This document shows positions 8,306 through 18,410 of a stretch of 61,171 nt of DNA, one piece after another. Below the pieces are notes generated by a model. That model was not told the DNA's origin, ran no database searches, and was given only the letters and a program-made list of their open reading frames with translations. This stretch comes from Desulfovirgula sp. (GTDB lineage: Bacteria; Bacillota; Desulfotomaculia; Desulfotomaculales; Desulfocucumaceae), in NCBI GenBank assembly GCA_020725625.1, contig DYET01000170.1, positions 1-61,171 of the forward strand, in the 5' to 3' direction. Positions within the stretch are counted from its first letter, which is position 1. Each line of letters opens with the position of its first letter. The position numbers and the translations under genes were made by a program.

Positions 8306-9412
8306 GTGGAGGAAGAACTTAAAAAAACTCCCCTATACGACCTCCACGTTTCGCTGGGGGCCCAGATGATCCCCTTCGGCGGATGGACCATGCCGGCCCG
8401 GTACCGGGATATACTGGAGGAGCACCGGGCGGTCAGGGACCGGGCCGGATTGTTTGACGTTTCGCACATGGGGGAAATCATGGTGCGGGGGATCAGCGCC
8501 GAAGGCCTTGTCCAGGGGCTGCTGACCAACGACATCTCCGGGCTGGAGGACGGGCAGGCAATATACAGCCCCATGTGCGCCGGGGACGGGGGCATCCTGG
8601 ACGACCTGCTGGTCTACAGACTGGGTCAGGGCCGTTACATGCTGGTGGTCAACGCGGCCAACACCGGCCGGGACCTTGCCTGGATCAGGGAACGGGCGGG
8701 GGCGGGGAAAGGCGTCGAAGTCGAGGACGTGTCGGATGAGACCGTCCTGCTGGCCCTCCAGGGGCCCCGGGCGGTGGAGGTAATCAGGCCACTGGTACGG
8801 TTCGACCCGGGCAAAATCGATTTCTACCGGTTTGTTTGGGGCCTGGTGGCCGGGGCCCGGTGCATCGTTTCCAGGACCGGCTACACCGGTGAAGACGGCT
8901 TTGAGATTTACACTGCCGCCGGCGACGGTGAGAGGGTGTGGCAGGCCCTGATGGAGTCGGGCAAAAATCACGGGCTCCTGCCGGCCGGCTTGGGAGCCAG
9001 GGATACTTTGAGGTTTGAGGCCTCCCTGCCCCTGTACGGGCACGAGCTGAACGAAGGGACCACTCCCCTGGAGGCCGGGCTGGGACGTTTTGTCAGGCTG
9101 GACAAGGGCTCATTTACCGGGCGGGAGGCCCTGGAGGAACAGCGTCGCCGTGGCCTGTCCCGCCGCCTGGTGGGGCTGTCCATGACCGACCGGGGGGTTC
9201 CCAGAGCCGGCTATCCAGTGCTGCTGGGGGGGAAACCGGCCGGGACGGTTACCTCGGGAGGCTATGCTCCCACCCTCAAAGCCTACCTGGCCATGGCCTA
9301 CGTCCCCTCCGCGGTCAAACCCGGGGACCGGGTGGAGGTGTTGATCAGGGGAAAGAAGTGCAGGGCCGAGGTGGTGCCCCTGCCGTTTTACAAAAGGAGG
9401 AAGGAAGCATGA
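8306..9412 (+). CDS. gcvT: Glycine cleavage system T protein (aminomethyltransferase)
   Basis: GcvT moves the aminomethyl carbon from lipoyl-GcvH to tetrahydrofolate and releases ammonia. The 368-residue protein opens with KTPLYDLHVSLGAQMIPFGGW, has the folate-site block RAGLFDVSHMGEI and QGLLTNDIS, then RTGYTGEDGFEIY and the C-terminal GTVTSGGYAPTL. The start is set at GTG 8306, where GGGGGTGAT at 8294-8302 matches the 16S tail; GTG 8285 is less likely. It is the first gene of gcvT-gcvH-gcvPA-gcvPB and overlaps gcvH by 4 bases. Regulation is by the glycine riboswitch upstream. Confidence 0.97.
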   Translation: MEEELKKTPLYDLHVSLGAQMIPFGGWTMPARYRDILEEHRAVRDRAGLFDVSHMGEIMVRGISAEGLVQGLLTNDISGLEDGQAIYSPMCAGDGGILDDLLVYRLGQGRYMLVVNAANTGRDLAWIRERAGAGKGVEVEDVSDETVLLALQGPRAVEVIRPLVRFDPGKIDFYRFVWGLVAGARCIVSRTGYTGEDGFEIYTAAGDGERVWQALMESGKNHGLLPAGLGARDTLRFEASLPLYGHELNEGTTPLEAGLGRFVRLDKGSFTGREALEEQRRRGLSRRLVGLSMTDRGVPRAGYPVLLGGKPAGTVTSGGYAPTLKAYLAMAYVPSAVKPGDRVEVLIRGKKCRAEVVPLPFYKRRKEA

Positions 9413-9795
9413 TTCCGGACGGACTACTTTACAGTACCAATCACGAGTGGTTAAAGGTGAACGGGAAAACCGGGCGGATGGGGATTACCCACTACGCCCA
9501 GGAGGCCCTGGGAAGCGTCGTGTACATCGAACTGCCGGAAGCGGGGTCCAGGGTGACTGCCGGTGAATCCCTGGGCGTGGTGGAGTCGGTGAAGGCGGCC
9601 TCGGACTACTACGCCCCCGTGTCCGGGAAAGTTTCCGCGGTAAACGGGGAACTGCCCGACTCTCCCGGTTTGATCAACGAGGACCCCTACGGCCGTGGCT
9701 GGATCGCCGAAATCGACCTGGAGGACCCGGCGGAACTGGACGGACTCCTGTCCGCCCAAGGGTACAGGGAGATGCTTCAGAAGGAAGGGAAATAG
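9409..9795 (+). CDS. gcvH: Glycine cleavage system H protein (lipoyl carrier)
   Basis: GcvH is the lipoylated carrier that shuttles the aminomethyl group between the P, T and L proteins. The 128-residue sequence starts MIPDGLLYSTNHEWLK and holds the lipoylation site ESVKAASDYYAP, whose Lys is modified. ATG 9409 overlaps the gcvT stop (ATGA) and follows AGGAGGAAGGAAGC. Lipoate may be supplied by the lipA gene at 16132. No gene for the L protein (dihydrolipoyl dehydrogenase) lies in the window. Confidence 0.97.
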   Translation: MIPDGLLYSTNHEWLKVNGKTGRMGITHYAQEALGSVVYIELPEAGSRVTAGESLGVVESVKAASDYYAPVSGKVSAVNGELPDSPGLINEDPYGRGWIAEIDLEDPAELDGLLSAQGYREMLQKEGK

Positions 9796-9851
9796 CTCCG
9801 GTAAAACTCCAATTTCGACTCCCAATTCCGGTTTTGAAAGAGGTAAGAACA

Positions 9852-11213
9852 ATGAGATATGTGCTGAACACCGAAGATGACCGGCGGGAGATGATCAGCC
9901 TCAGCGGAGCCGGTGGTGTGGAGGATCTTTTCGGGGACATTCCTGCGGGGGTGAGGCTGAGGCGGCCCCTGAACCTGCCCCACCCTATGGCCGAGCCCGA
10001 TCTTGCCCGGCACTTGAGGGAGATTTCCTCGGCCAACTTCAGCCTGGATGAGTACGCCTGCTTCCTGGGTGCCGGGGCCTACGACCATTACGTACCCCAG
10101 ATTGTGGACCAGCTGCTGCTGAGGTCGGAATTTTACACCGCCTATACCCCGTACCAGCCCGAGATAAGCCAGGGCACCCTGCAGGCCATTTTTGAGTACC
10201 AGACCATGATCTGCGAATTGACCGGAATGGAGGCGGCCAACGCCTCGCTTTACGACGGCGCCAGCGCCCTGGCAGAGGCCGTCCTGATTGCCTGTGAGGA
10301 GACCGGAAGGAAAAAGGTGGTTCTTTCCGGGGCCGTTCACCCGGAATACCGGGGTACCGTGCGGACCTACGTTAAACACCGGGGCATAGAAGTGGCGGAG
10401 TGCCCGGAGACCGGGGGATTCACAGACCCGGAAGCCCTGGGGGTGCTGGTGGACGATCGCACCGCTGCCGTGCTTATCCAGCAGCCTAACTTCTTCGGCT
10501 GCCTGGAGCAGGCCCCGGAAATAGGGGAGGCGGCGCGCCGGCACAACGCCCTTTTCGTGGTCTGCGCCGACCCGGTTTCCCTGGGCATTCTGGAGGCGCC
10601 GGGGGAGTACGGGGCCGATATAGTGGTGGGCGAGGGCCAGGGGCTGGGCAATCACCTCAGCTTCGGCGGCCCCTATTTGGGTTTTCTGGCCTGCCGGCAG
10701 AGGATGGTCCGGCGCATGCCCGGCAGGCTGGTGGGACAGACGGTGGATAAACTAGGGCGGAGGGGGTTCGTGCTGACCATCCAGGCCCGGGAGCAGCACA
10801 TCCGCCGCGAAAAGGCCACCTCCAACATCTGCACCAACGAAGCCCTGTGCGCCCTGGCGGCAGCCGTGTACCTGAGCTTCCTGGGCAGGGAGGGGCTGCG
10901 CCGCCTGGCCGAACTGTGTCTCCAGAAGGCCCACTACGCCCACGGCCTGCTTGTTTCTCAGAGGGGGGTCAGTTCGTCCTTTAAAGCCCCGTTTTTCAAG
11001 GAATTTGCCGTGCGCCTGGAGGAGGACCTGGCGGCGGTGAACAGAAGGCTCCTTAAGGACAAAATCATCGGCGGCCTGGACCTGGGTCGGTTCTATCCCC
11101 GCTATTCCGGGCACATGCTCCTGTGCTGCACCGAACTTCGCACCAGGGAGGAAATTGACCGCCTGGCCGCCGGAATTGGAGGGACGGTAAATGACCGAAA
11201 CCCTGATTTTTGA
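9852..11213 (+). CDS. gcvPA: Glycine dehydrogenase (decarboxylating) subunit 1
   Basis: This is the N-terminal half-protein of the two-subunit P protein, which with GcvPB decarboxylates glycine and loads GcvH. The 453-residue sequence has [16 protein letters not shown] near the start, [33 protein letters not shown] and [14 protein letters not shown], all typical of the family. ATG 9852 follows AGAGGT. The last 23 bases overlap gcvPB, suggesting coupled translation and a heterotetrameric enzyme. Split P protein is common in Firmicutes. Confidence 0.97.
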   Translation: MRYVLNTEDDRREMISLSGAGGVEDLFGDIPAGVRLRRPLNLPHPMAEPDLARHLREISSANFSLDEYACFLGAGAYDHYVPQIVDQLLLRSEFYTAYTPYQPEISQGTLQAIFEYQTMICELTGMEAANASLYDGASALAEAVLIACEETGRKKVVLSGAVHPEYRGTVRTYVKHRGIEVAECPETGGFTDPEALGVLVDDRTAAVLIQQPNFFGCLEQAPEIGEAARRHNALFVVCADPVSLGILEAPGEYGADIVVGEGQGLGNHLSFGGPYLGFLACRQRMVRRMPGRLVGQTVDKLGRRGFVLTIQAREQHIRREKATSNICTNEALCALAAAVYLSFLGREGLRRLAELCLQKAHYAHGLLVSQRGVSSSFKAPFFKEFAVRLEEDLAAVNRRLLKDKIIGGLDLGRFYPRYSGHMLLCCTELRTREEIDRLAAGIGGTVNDRNPDF

Positions 11214-12663
11214 ACTGGGCGCTTCCGGGCGCACATCTTCTCCCCTGCCGGACTGCGACGTCCCGGCGAGGCCGCTTAAGGAAATTATCCCGGCCGGGCT
11301 TCTGCGCAAAAAGCCACCCGGCCTGCCCGAGGCGGGCGAGGCGGAGGTGGCCAGGCATTTCACGCGCCTGTCCTCCCTCAACTACGGAGTCGACACAGGC
11401 TTTTACCCCCTGGGGTCGTGCACCATGAAGTACAACCCCAAGATCAACGAGTACGCCGCCAGGCTGCCGGGATTCGCCCGCCTGCACCCTTACCAGGCCG
11501 AAGACCAGGTCCAGGGGGCGCTGAGGCTGATGTACGAAACCCAGCGCTATCTGGCCGAGATCACCGGCATGGACGAATTCACCCTGCAGCCCGCCGCCGG
11601 GGCCCACGGCGAGTTCGCCGGCCTTTTGATGATCAAGGCCTACCACGACCATCGGGGCGAAACCGGCCGGCGCCGGGTGGTGGTCCCGGACTCCTCCCAC
11701 GGGACCAACCCGGCCACCGCCGCCCTTTGCGGTATGGAGGTGCAGCAGGTAAGGTCCGGCCGGGACGGAACGGTGGACCTGGAAGCCCTGAAAGACGCCC
11801 TGGGTCCAGGCACCGCCGCCGTGATGCTGACCAACCCCAATACCCTGGGCCTTTTTGAAAGGGAAATAACCAAAATAGCCGAGGCCGTACACCGGGCGGG
11901 GGCGCTGCTTTACTGCGACGGCGCCAACATGAATGCCATCCTGGGTATTTCCCGGCCCGGGGACATGGGATTCGACGTCATCCACCTGAACCTGCACAAG
12001 ACCTTTTCCACGCCTCACGGCGGAGGTGGTCCGGGGTCGGGGCCAGTGGGGGTAAAGTCCGGCCTGGCGCCTTTCCTGCCGTCCCCGGCGGTCGGTTTCG
12101 ACCCGGCCGGGGGGCGCTATTACCTGGATTACGACCGACCCCTGTCCATCGGCAAGGTCCGATCCTTTTACGGGAACTTCGGCGTGGTGGTAAGGGCCTA
12201 CGCCTACATCAGGGCCGTGGGCGGGGAGGGCCTGCGGCAGGTCGGGGAAGACGCCGTGATCAACGCCAATTACCTGCTTTCCCTGATCCGGGGGACATAC
12301 CGTGTACCCTTTGACCGCCGCTGCATGCACGAGTTTGTGGTTTCCCCGCCGGCGGGATTCAAGGAGGCCGGGCTGCACACCGTAGACATCGCCAAGAGGC
12401 TGATGGATTACGGCTATCACCCGCCCACGGTCTATTTCCCACTGATTGTGGAGGAGGCCCTGATGGTGGAGCCTACCGAGACCGAGAGCAGGTCCACCCT
12501 GGACGCCTTTGCCGGCGCCCTTCTGGAAATAGCCAGGGAGGGCTTTGAGAACCCGCAACTGCTCAGGGAAGCCCCCCGCCGGACACCGGTCTCAAGGCTG
12601 GACGAGGTGGTTGCGGCCCGCAAGCCCGTCCTGCGCTGGCGGCCGCCGGCGGCGGAAGAATAA
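11191..12663 (+). CDS. gcvPB: Glycine dehydrogenase (decarboxylating) subunit 2, PLP subunit
   Basis: GcvPB carries the pyridoxal phosphate of the glycine decarboxylase. The 490-residue protein shows [34 protein letters not shown] and the PLP-lysine motif [26 protein letters not shown] at 11178-11183 supports ATG 11191 inside the end of gcvPA. It is the last gene of the gcv operon; about 180 bases with no clear terminator separate it from ald. Confidence 0.97.
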   Translation: MTETLIFELGASGRTSSPLPDCDVPARPLKEIIPAGLLRKKPPGLPEAGEAEVARHFTRLSSLNYGVDTGFYPLGSCTMKYNPKINEYAARLPGFARLHPYQAEDQVQGALRLMYETQRYLAEITGMDEFTLQPAAGAHGEFAGLLMIKAYHDHRGETGRRRVVVPDSSHGTNPATAALCGMEVQQVRSGRDGTVDLEALKDALGPGTAAVMLTNPNTLGLFEREITKIAEAVHRAGALLYCDGANMNAILGISRPGDMGFDVIHLNLHKTFSTPHGGGGPGSGPVGVKSGLAPFLPSPAVGFDPAGGRYYLDYDRPLSIGKVRSFYGNFGVVVRAYAYIRAVGGEGLRQVGEDAVINANYLLSLIRGTYRVPFDRRCMHEFVVSPPAGFKEAGLHTVDIAKRLMDYGYHPPTVYFPLIVEEALMVEPTETESRSTLDAFAGALLEIAREGFENPQLLREAPRRTPVSRLDEVVAARKPVLRWRPPAAEE

Positions 12664-12843
12664 TGAAGTGGCGGCCGCCGCACACGGGGGAATTACAGTA
12701 TAATGCCCGGGAGGACAGCCCGGGGGTCCGGGAACGGTGGCCCGTTAGCGCCCCGCCGGGCTGCGCATAATTTTCTTTACAGCGCTTTGGGGAAGAAGGT
12801 AATATTTTATAAATAATCAGCATGCTGGACGGAGGTGATTCCA

Positions 12844-13959
12844 GTGATAATCGGAGTTCCCAGGGAAATCAAGATCAACGAGGACAGGGTGGCGGTCACC
12901 CCGGCCGGGGTCAAGGACTTGGTGGGGGCCGGCCACAGGGTCGTCATCGAGGCCGGGGCCGGCCTTGGCAGCGGCATAACCGACGCCGCCTATCAGGAAG
13001 CCGGCGCTCATACAGCCCCAAGGGAGGAGGTATACCGTGAGGCCGAAATGATTATGAAGGTCAAGGAGCCCCTTCCCGAAGAATATCGCTTTTACCGCCC
13101 GGGCCAGATCCTCTTCACCTACCTGCACCTGGCCAGGGAGCCGGAACTTACCCGCATGCTGCTGGACTGGAGAATAACCGCCATTGCCTACGAAACCATC
13201 CAGACCGACAGCGGATCACTGCCGCTGCTGACCCCCATGAGCGAGGTGGCCGGCCGGATGGCGGTCCAGGTGGGCGCCCGCTTCCTGGAAAAGCCCCAGG
13301 GCGGCAAGGGCATCCTGATGGGGGGAGTGCCCGGGGTCCCGGCGGCCGACGTTGTGATTATCGGCGGCGGGGTGGTGGGCCTGAATGCTGCCAAGGTGGC
13401 CCTGGGCATGGGCGCCCAGGTCACCATCATCGACCGCAGCGCCGACCGACTGCGCTACATAGACGACATTTTCGGCAGCCGGATCAAGACCCTGATGTCA
13501 AACAGCCTCAACATCGAGAACTCGGTCAGGTACGCCGACCTGGTCATCGGGGCCGTCCTGGTGCCCGGCGCCAAGGCGCCGCGCCTGGTTACCGGGGAAA
13601 TGGTCAGGCAAATGAAGCCCGGTTCCGTAATCGTAGACGTGGCCATAGACCAGGGCGGGTCGGTGGAGACCATCGACAGGGTGACCACCCACAGCGACCC
13701 GGTTTACGAAAAGCACGGCGTCATCCACTACGCAGTAGCCAACATGCCCGGGGCAGTCGCCCGGACCTCCACCTTCGCCCTGACCAACGTCACCCTCCCC
13801 TACGCCCTGGAAATCGCCGGGAAAGGGCTGGCCCGGGCGGCGAGGGAAAACAGGGCCGTTGCCCGGGGAGTCAACACCCATAACGGGAGGCTTACCTGCA
13901 GGGCGGTGGCCGAGTCCCTGGACCTGGAATACACCCCGCTGGAGGAAGCACTTGAATGA
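12844..13959 (+). CDS. ald: Alanine dehydrogenase
   Basis: Ald interconverts alanine and pyruvate plus ammonia with NAD. The 371-residue protein has [16 protein letters not shown] at the start, the substrate-binding Lys in MKVKEP, the catalytic His in FTYLHLA, the Rossmann motif [15 protein letters not shown] and the late [19 protein letters not shown] 12844 is chosen because GGAGGTGATT at 12831-12840 is correctly spaced from it. Placed after the gcv genes, it suggests linked amino-acid nitrogen metabolism; whether it shares their transcript is unclear. Confidence 0.96.
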   Translation: MIIGVPREIKINEDRVAVTPAGVKDLVGAGHRVVIEAGAGLGSGITDAAYQEAGAHTAPREEVYREAEMIMKVKEPLPEEYRFYRPGQILFTYLHLAREPELTRMLLDWRITAIAYETIQTDSGSLPLLTPMSEVAGRMAVQVGARFLEKPQGGKGILMGGVPGVPAADVVIIGGGVVGLNAAKVALGMGAQVTIIDRSADRLRYIDDIFGSRIKTLMSNSLNIENSVRYADLVIGAVLVPGAKAPRLVTGEMVRQMKPGSVIVDVAIDQGGSVETIDRVTTHSDPVYEKHGVIHYAVANMPGAVARTSTFALTNVTLPYALEIAGKGLARAARENRAVARGVNTHNGRLTCRAVAESLDLEYTPLEEALE

Positions 13960-14008
13960 GGCCGCCCGAAAAAGTCCACCCGCAGTGGTCTAAGACCTGA
14001 ATGCACGA

Positions 14009-14041
14009 GGGCTGTCCCAAACGCATGGATAGGGGCAGCCC
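14009..14041 (+). terminator. Hairpin after ald
   Basis: GGGCTGTCCC (14009-14018) and GGGGCAGCCC (14032-14041) form a 10-bp stem with one G-T pair and a 13-base loop. The T-rich tail is poor (CGTTGTTTC), so termination is plausible rather than certain. Otherwise the 300-base gap from ald to the PadR gene holds only the promoter candidate at its end. Confidence 0.45.
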
Positions 14042-14202
14042 CGTTGTTTCGGCCGGTTTCTAATCCGGGACGTAGATCCGGTGAACGGGGATTTGTTGAC
14101 CGGCAGGTGTTCCCGCCGGAAAGAAGCCGATTTCCGTTGAGGCAAGCGAGCGTTTTCGACGGTGTCCGACCGATAAATATTTTTAATAACGCAATTAACA
14201 AG

Positions 14203-14231
14203 TTGCATGGAACATTGAAATTTAATATTAT
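14203..14231 (+). promoter_or_regulatory. Candidate sigma-A promoter for the PadR-FetAB-like operon
   Basis: TTGCAT (14203-14208) and TATTAT (14226-14231) are separated by 17 bases and lie about 30 bases before the PadR start. The surrounding AT-rich sequence stands out from the GC-rich neighbourhood and may also hold the PadR operator, but no clean dyad is visible. Confidence 0.5.
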
Positions 14232-14261
14232 TATTGTATCACGATAACGGGGTGCGATAAT

Positions 14262-14582
14262 ATGCTGAGAGAACTTTTTCTCGGTTTTATCCGGATACAT
14301 ATCCTTTACCACGCTTCACTGAATCCTGTTTACGGGCTGGAGCTGATTGAAGAGATAAAAATGCACGGCTATAATGTCAGCCCCGGCACCATATACCCCA
14401 TATTAAGCAAACTTGAGCAGGACGGACTGTTAATGTCCGAAAAGGTCAACGTTGAAGGTAAAATCAGGAAATACTACACTATTACGGCAACAGGCAGGGA
14501 GGTTTTAGCGGAGGCCAAAGAAAAGGTCCGGGAGCTGGCCTGTGAAATAATAGAGGAAAGGCAGATAAAAAATGCTCTTTAG
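14262..14582 (+). CDS. PadR-family transcriptional regulator
   Basis: A 106-residue winged-helix protein with the PadR pattern NPVYGLELIEEIKMHGYNVSPGTIYPILSKLEQDGLL, given here only by its parts: YGLELIEE (helix 2), GTIYPILSKLE (recognition helix) and RKYYTIT (wing). A C-terminal helix for dimerisation follows. PadR proteins usually repress a neighbouring transporter or enzyme gene. The stop codon overlaps the start of the ABC ATPase gene, so it probably autoregulates the exporter operon. Confidence 0.88.
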   Translation: MLRELFLGFIRIHILYHASLNPVYGLELIEEIKMHGYNVSPGTIYPILSKLEQDGLLMSEKVNVEGKIRKYYTITATGREVLAEAKEKVRELACEIIEERQIKNAL

Positions 14583-15231
14583 TTTTAATAATATAACTTA
14601 CACCTTCGGACCCGGCCATTCAAACCAGATCAAGGTTTCCGGCTCATTGGCCGGCGGGGAGGTTTTAGTGGTACGGGGGCCTTCCGGTGCTGGAAAATCC
14701 ACTTTGCTCCGGGTTTTGTCCAGGCTGCAGCCCTGCCTGAGCGGGGAGGGTTTTCTCAACGGGGAAAGCTGGCTGCAAATGCCGGGCTCAATCTGGCGGG
14801 CCAGTGTGCATTATATCGCTCAAAAACCTGCGGTTTTTGATGGAACAGTTGCCGATAACCTGGTTAAACCTTTTGAAATACGTGCGGTCAACGGTAAAAA
14901 AGCATTTGATCCCGGCCTGGCCAAAGCCCTCATGGAAAAGTTGCTGTTGGCATCCGGCCTGTGGAATCAGGACGCCAGAACCCTGTCCGGCGGTGAAGTT
15001 GCCCGGCTGGCATTTGTAAGGGCACTGCTTATCGAACCTCAAGTTTTGCTGCTGGACGAACCTGTCGCGGCCCTGGACGATAAATCCCGCAAAGCCTTTT
15101 ATTCGGCTTTGTCCGATTGGTTAACCGGTTTAAACCGGGGTGCCGTGCTGGTTTCCCATAATAACGATGACTTAGAGTTTTTGCACCGTGTCTCATATCT
15201 TGATCTGGCGAACCGGCAGGAGGGGGCATAA
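14572..15231 (+). CDS. ABC transporter ATP-binding protein, FetA/YbbL-like
   Basis: A 219-residue ABC ATPase with Walker A GPSGAGKSTLL, signature LSGGEVARLAFVRALL, Walker B VLLLDEPVAALD and the switch His in VLVSHNND. Its partner is the downstream UPF0014-type permease, as in the FetAB (YbbLM) system, which exports iron or lowers its toxicity in E. coli. The substrate here is inferred from that pairing. The gene overlaps padR and ends 4 bases before the permease. Confidence 0.85.
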   Translation: MLFSFNNITYTFGPGHSNQIKVSGSLAGGEVLVVRGPSGAGKSTLLRVLSRLQPCLSGEGFLNGESWLQMPGSIWRASVHYIAQKPAVFDGTVADNLVKPFEIRAVNGKKAFDPGLAKALMEKLLLASGLWNQDARTLSGGEVARLAFVRALLIEPQVLLLDEPVAALDDKSRKAFYSALSDWLTGLNRGAVLVSHNNDDLEFLHRVSYLDLANRQEGA

Positions 15232-15234
15232 AAA

Positions 15235-16035
15235 ATGGAAAACTCTACAATTCCCATTTCCAATTCTCAGCTGGCGTTTACAGTCCTTCTTGTGCTTATT
15301 ACCGGCTCAATCTCGTCTGTCTTGAGGCTCGGCCTGCTAAAGCCGTTGATTTGGGGTACGGTCCGTACTTTTGTTCAACTTACCCTGGTTGGCTACGCCC
15401 TTACATACATTTTTAAAATCAACAACATCTGGCTAATCATTCTGATTGTCACCGTCATGTGTTACATCGCTTCAAAAACCGCGGCCGGGAGGACCCCAAA
15501 CGTACCTGATCATCCTTTGGTGCTGTCTTTTTTGTCGCTTATGGCCAGCACCTACCTGGTAGGGTCCGTTGTGACCCTGTTGATTATCTCCCCGGACCCG
15601 TGGTATTCTGCCAGGATTGTCATTCCCATCTTCGGTATGATCCTGGGCAATTCAATGAATGGAATCGCCCTCTCACTGGACCGCCTTTACAGCGAGGCAA
15701 GGACCCGGTCGGCGGAAATAGAAACCCTGTTAACCCTAGGAGCAACACCGTGGGAGGCCATCCGGGACAGTGTCAAAGAAGCCGTCAGGGCGGGCATGAC
15801 GCCCACCATAAATTCCCTGATGGTGGTCGGGCTGGTAAGCCTGCCGGGGATGATGACGGGGCAGATATTGGGGGGTGCCGATCCCCGGGAGGCCGTCCGG
15901 TATCAGATCGTGGTTATGCTTATGATTACGGCTGCCGTGGCCATATGTTGTCTAATCATGGTCGGGCTCTCGCATAAAAAGTTGTTTAACAGGGACGGCG
16001 CCCTGCAGCCCTTTGTCCTTCAGAGCAGAAAGTGA
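15235..16035 (+). CDS. UPF0014 family ABC permease, FetB/YbbM-like
   Basis: A 266-residue membrane protein with about seven hydrophobic segments and the UPF0014 signature RTFVQLTLVGY near the start. Also visible are the loop PIFGMILGNSMNGIALSLDR and the late LVSLPGMMTGQILGGADP. It should form the membrane part of the FetAB-like exporter with the preceding ATPase. AGGAGGGGG lies just before ATG 15235. It is the last gene of the PadR operon, followed by a short gap to lipA. Confidence 0.87.
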   Translation: MENSTIPISNSQLAFTVLLVLITGSISSVLRLGLLKPLIWGTVRTFVQLTLVGYALTYIFKINNIWLIILIVTVMCYIASKTAAGRTPNVPDHPLVLSFLSLMASTYLVGSVVTLLIISPDPWYSARIVIPIFGMILGNSMNGIALSLDRLYSEARTRSAEIETLLTLGATPWEAIRDSVKEAVRAGMTPTINSLMVVGLVSLPGMMTGQILGGADPREAVRYQIVVMLMITAAVAICCLIMVGLSHKKLFNRDGALQPFVLQSRK

Positions 16036-16131
16036 CCGTCTCTTTTAGAATCTAATTATCCCGGACCCAATACCAAAAGAACCAAAAACCCGGGACCCTT
16101 AACAGATATACCAGGCAGGGAAGTGATCTCA

Positions 16132-16986
16132 TTGTCCTCCCGCTTTCCAGAGTGGTTGAAAAAAAAGCTCCCGGCAGGCGGCGACATCCAGGCTGTAAGG
16201 CGCCTCATCGGGGACTACGGGCTGAACACCGTCTGCAAAAGCGCCGCATGCCCGAACCTCGGGGAGTGCTTTGCCCGCAAGACGGCTACCTTCATGATCC
16301 TGGGGGATAAATGCACCAGAGGCTGCCGCTTCTGTGCGGTGGAGAAAGGCCACCCATCCACGCCGGACCCGGCGGAGCCCGTCAGGGTGGCCGAGGCGGC
16401 GGCTGCCCTGGGGCTGAAACACGTGGTGGTGACCTCGGTGACCCGGGACGACTTGCCCGACGGAGGCGCCTCCCAGTTCGTGGCCACCATCCGTGCCGTC
16501 AGGGAAAAGCAGCCGGGAACCGCGGTGGAGGTGCTGACCCCGGATTTCGGCGGGCGGATCAGGTCCATAGATGCAGTGGCCGCCGCCCACCCGGAGGTGT
16601 ACAACCACAACCTGGAGACGGTGCCGAGGCTATACCGGCGGGTCCGCCCCGGGGCCGGGTACAGGCGCAGCCTGGCGTTGCTGGAGAGGGTTAAAAAAAG
16701 GGAGCCCGGCATAATGACCAAATCCGGGCTGATGGTGGGCCTGGGAGAGGACATGGGGGAAATAAGGCGGGTGATGGCCGATCTCCGGTCGGTGGGCTGC
16801 GACATAATTACCGTCGGCCAGTACCTGAGGCCTTCGCACCGCCACCTGGAGGTCCGGGAGTTCGTTACCCCGGAGGCCTTCGAAGAACTGCGCCGGGCCG
16901 CCCTGGAGATGGGTTTCAAGCAGGCGGTCTGCGGCCCCTTCGTGCGCAGCTCGTACAGGGCCGGGGAGGTACAGGGCCGGATGTAA
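16132..16986 (+). CDS. lipA: Lipoyl synthase
   Basis: LipA is a radical-SAM enzyme that inserts two sulfurs into octanoyl-protein to make lipoyl cofactor, here presumably for GcvH. The auxiliary cluster motif [12 protein letters not shown] (C-x4-C-x5-C) precedes the radical-SAM motif CTRGCRFC (C-x3-C-x2-C), and the C-terminal RSSY that ligates the auxiliary cluster is present. TTG 16132 fits the GGGAAGTGATC site in the same way as other starts in this window; GTG 16123 is the alternative. No lipB or lplA is visible nearby. Confidence 0.95.
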   Translation: MSSRFPEWLKKKLPAGGDIQAVRRLIGDYGLNTVCKSAACPNLGECFARKTATFMILGDKCTRGCRFCAVEKGHPSTPDPAEPVRVAEAAAALGLKHVVVTSVTRDDLPDGGASQFVATIRAVREKQPGTAVEVLTPDFGGRIRSIDAVAAAHPEVYNHNLETVPRLYRRVRPGAGYRRSLALLERVKKREPGIMTKSGLMVGLGEDMGEIRRVMADLRSVGCDIITVGQYLRPSHRHLEVREFVTPEAFEELRRAALEMGFKQAVCGPFVRSSYRAGEVQGRM

Positions 16987-17178
16987 GTTGCTGCAGGCCG
17001 GAGTGAAGTGGCGGGAAGTCAAAAAGCATCGGCATGCTCCGGCGATCCCGGCCGCCGGGGCATTTCGTTGTTTCAGGGGCAATTTTAGCGGTTTTAAAAG
17101 AAAAATTATCATTAGGGCCCCATCTTTTGGTAAAATATCTATTAAAAATTATAATTATTTTTTAAAGAAGGGATGCGA

Positions 17179-18372
17179 ATGGCTTCTAGTTTACCGGAGG
17201 CCCGTATGGCGGAGGACAAGGCGACTTCCCGCAAGCCGGCGAGGGTACCGGCCAAAAAGGAGGTAGAATACCTGCCGCCCGCCGAATTTTTGGCCCGGAG
17301 GCTGCCCGAGGGATGCAGGCTGGCCGAGGGAGACCCCGGGTTCAGACGTCAGTTTTACAGGGAAATGGCGGCTTGCGGGATTATGGGTATGGCCGGGCCC
17401 AGGCCTTATGGTGGTTCTTTTTCACTCCGGCAGATGGCTTCGGTCTTCGAGGCCGTGTCGGTATACTCCGTGGGGCTGGCCATCTCTCTGGCCGCCCATA
17501 CGCTGTGCACCTACATGATTGGGCGGTGGGGCAGCGAGACGCAGAAGGCACGCTGGCTACCGGAACTGTGCCGGGCCGAAAAACTGGGAGCCTTTTGCCT
17601 GACCGAGCCCAAGGCCGGGTCCGACGCCAGGAGCCTGGCTCTGAAGGCCATCCCGACGCCCCAGGGATATCTTCTGGAGGGGACAAAGACTTTCGTCACC
17701 AACGGCCTTGAAGCCTCTGTATACATAGTCCTGGCCAGGATCGGCCGCCCCGGGGGCGGAAAAAAAGACGCCATCGGCGCCTTCATCGTTGAAAAACCGG
17801 ACCCCGGCGTAATTGTAAAGCCGTACCGGAAGAGAAGGGTCGGCTTCGACGGCTTTCCCAACGCCGTTGTCCGGCTGGCGGACTACCGGGCTACGGAGGA
17901 AAACCTCCTGGGAACCGAGGACAGAGGCTGGAACCATACCGCAAAGGCCCTGGAGGTGGCCAAGGTGAACATGGGGGCCATCGGGGTGGGCCTGGCCGAG
18001 GGCGCCTACCGGGCTGCCGTTGCCCATGCCCGGAAGCGCGTCCAGTTCGGCCGCAGGATTGCCGATTTTCAGGCCGTTCAGTTCATGGTGGCCGACATGC
18101 ATGCCAAGATAAGGGCGGCCAGGCTGCTGGTGCAGGACGCCGCCGATTTGATTGACGCCGGCCGGGCCGCCGGGTACGAATCGGCGATGGCAAAATGCTT
18201 TGCCACTGACGCCGCCATGCAGGTGGTCACCGACGCCGTCCAGGTGCTGGGCGGACACGGGCTCCTGGCCCACCCCATGGAAAAAAACTTGTGGGAGGCC
18301 AAGCTGCTGCAAATCCTGGAGGGGACCAACCAGATCCAGAGGATGATTGTGGCGCGTTCACTGCTTGGATGA
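17179..18372 (+). CDS. Acyl-CoA dehydrogenase (shortened N-terminus)
   Basis: A flavoprotein of about 397 residues that oxidises an acyl-CoA to the 2-enoyl-CoA. FAD and substrate motifs are clear: FCLTEPKAGSDA, TKTFVTNGLEASVYIVLA, KRVQFGRRIADFQAVQF, QVLGGHGLLAHP and the catalytic Glu in LQILEGTNQIQRM. The first 60 residues do not resemble the usual N-terminal helical domain and are rich in Ala, Arg and Lys. ATG 17179 has a better spacing from GAAGGG than ATG 17173. The gene is separate from the sigma-54 cluster, and its substrate is unknown. Confidence 0.88.
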   Translation: MASSLPEARMAEDKATSRKPARVPAKKEVEYLPPAEFLARRLPEGCRLAEGDPGFRRQFYREMAACGIMGMAGPRPYGGSFSLRQMASVFEAVSVYSVGLAISLAAHTLCTYMIGRWGSETQKARWLPELCRAEKLGAFCLTEPKAGSDARSLALKAIPTPQGYLLEGTKTFVTNGLEASVYIVLARIGRPGGGKKDAIGAFIVEKPDPGVIVKPYRKRRVGFDGFPNAVVRLADYRATEENLLGTEDRGWNHTAKALEVAKVNMGAIGVGLAEGAYRAAVAHARKRVQFGRRIADFQAVQFMVADMHAKIRAARLLVQDAADLIDAGRAAGYESAMAKCFATDAAMQVVTDAVQVLGGHGLLAHPMEKNLWEAKLLQILEGTNQIQRMIVARSLLG

Positions 18373-18410
18373 ATGACAAGACAGTGAGACTCCGAAAAGT
18401 CTGCTCGGCC

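Noticed and set aside
11065-12558. A 497-codon open frame on the minus strand opposite gcvPA/gcvPB
   Set aside because: It is entirely antisense to gcvPB, its translation shows no motif, and no ribosome site supports it.
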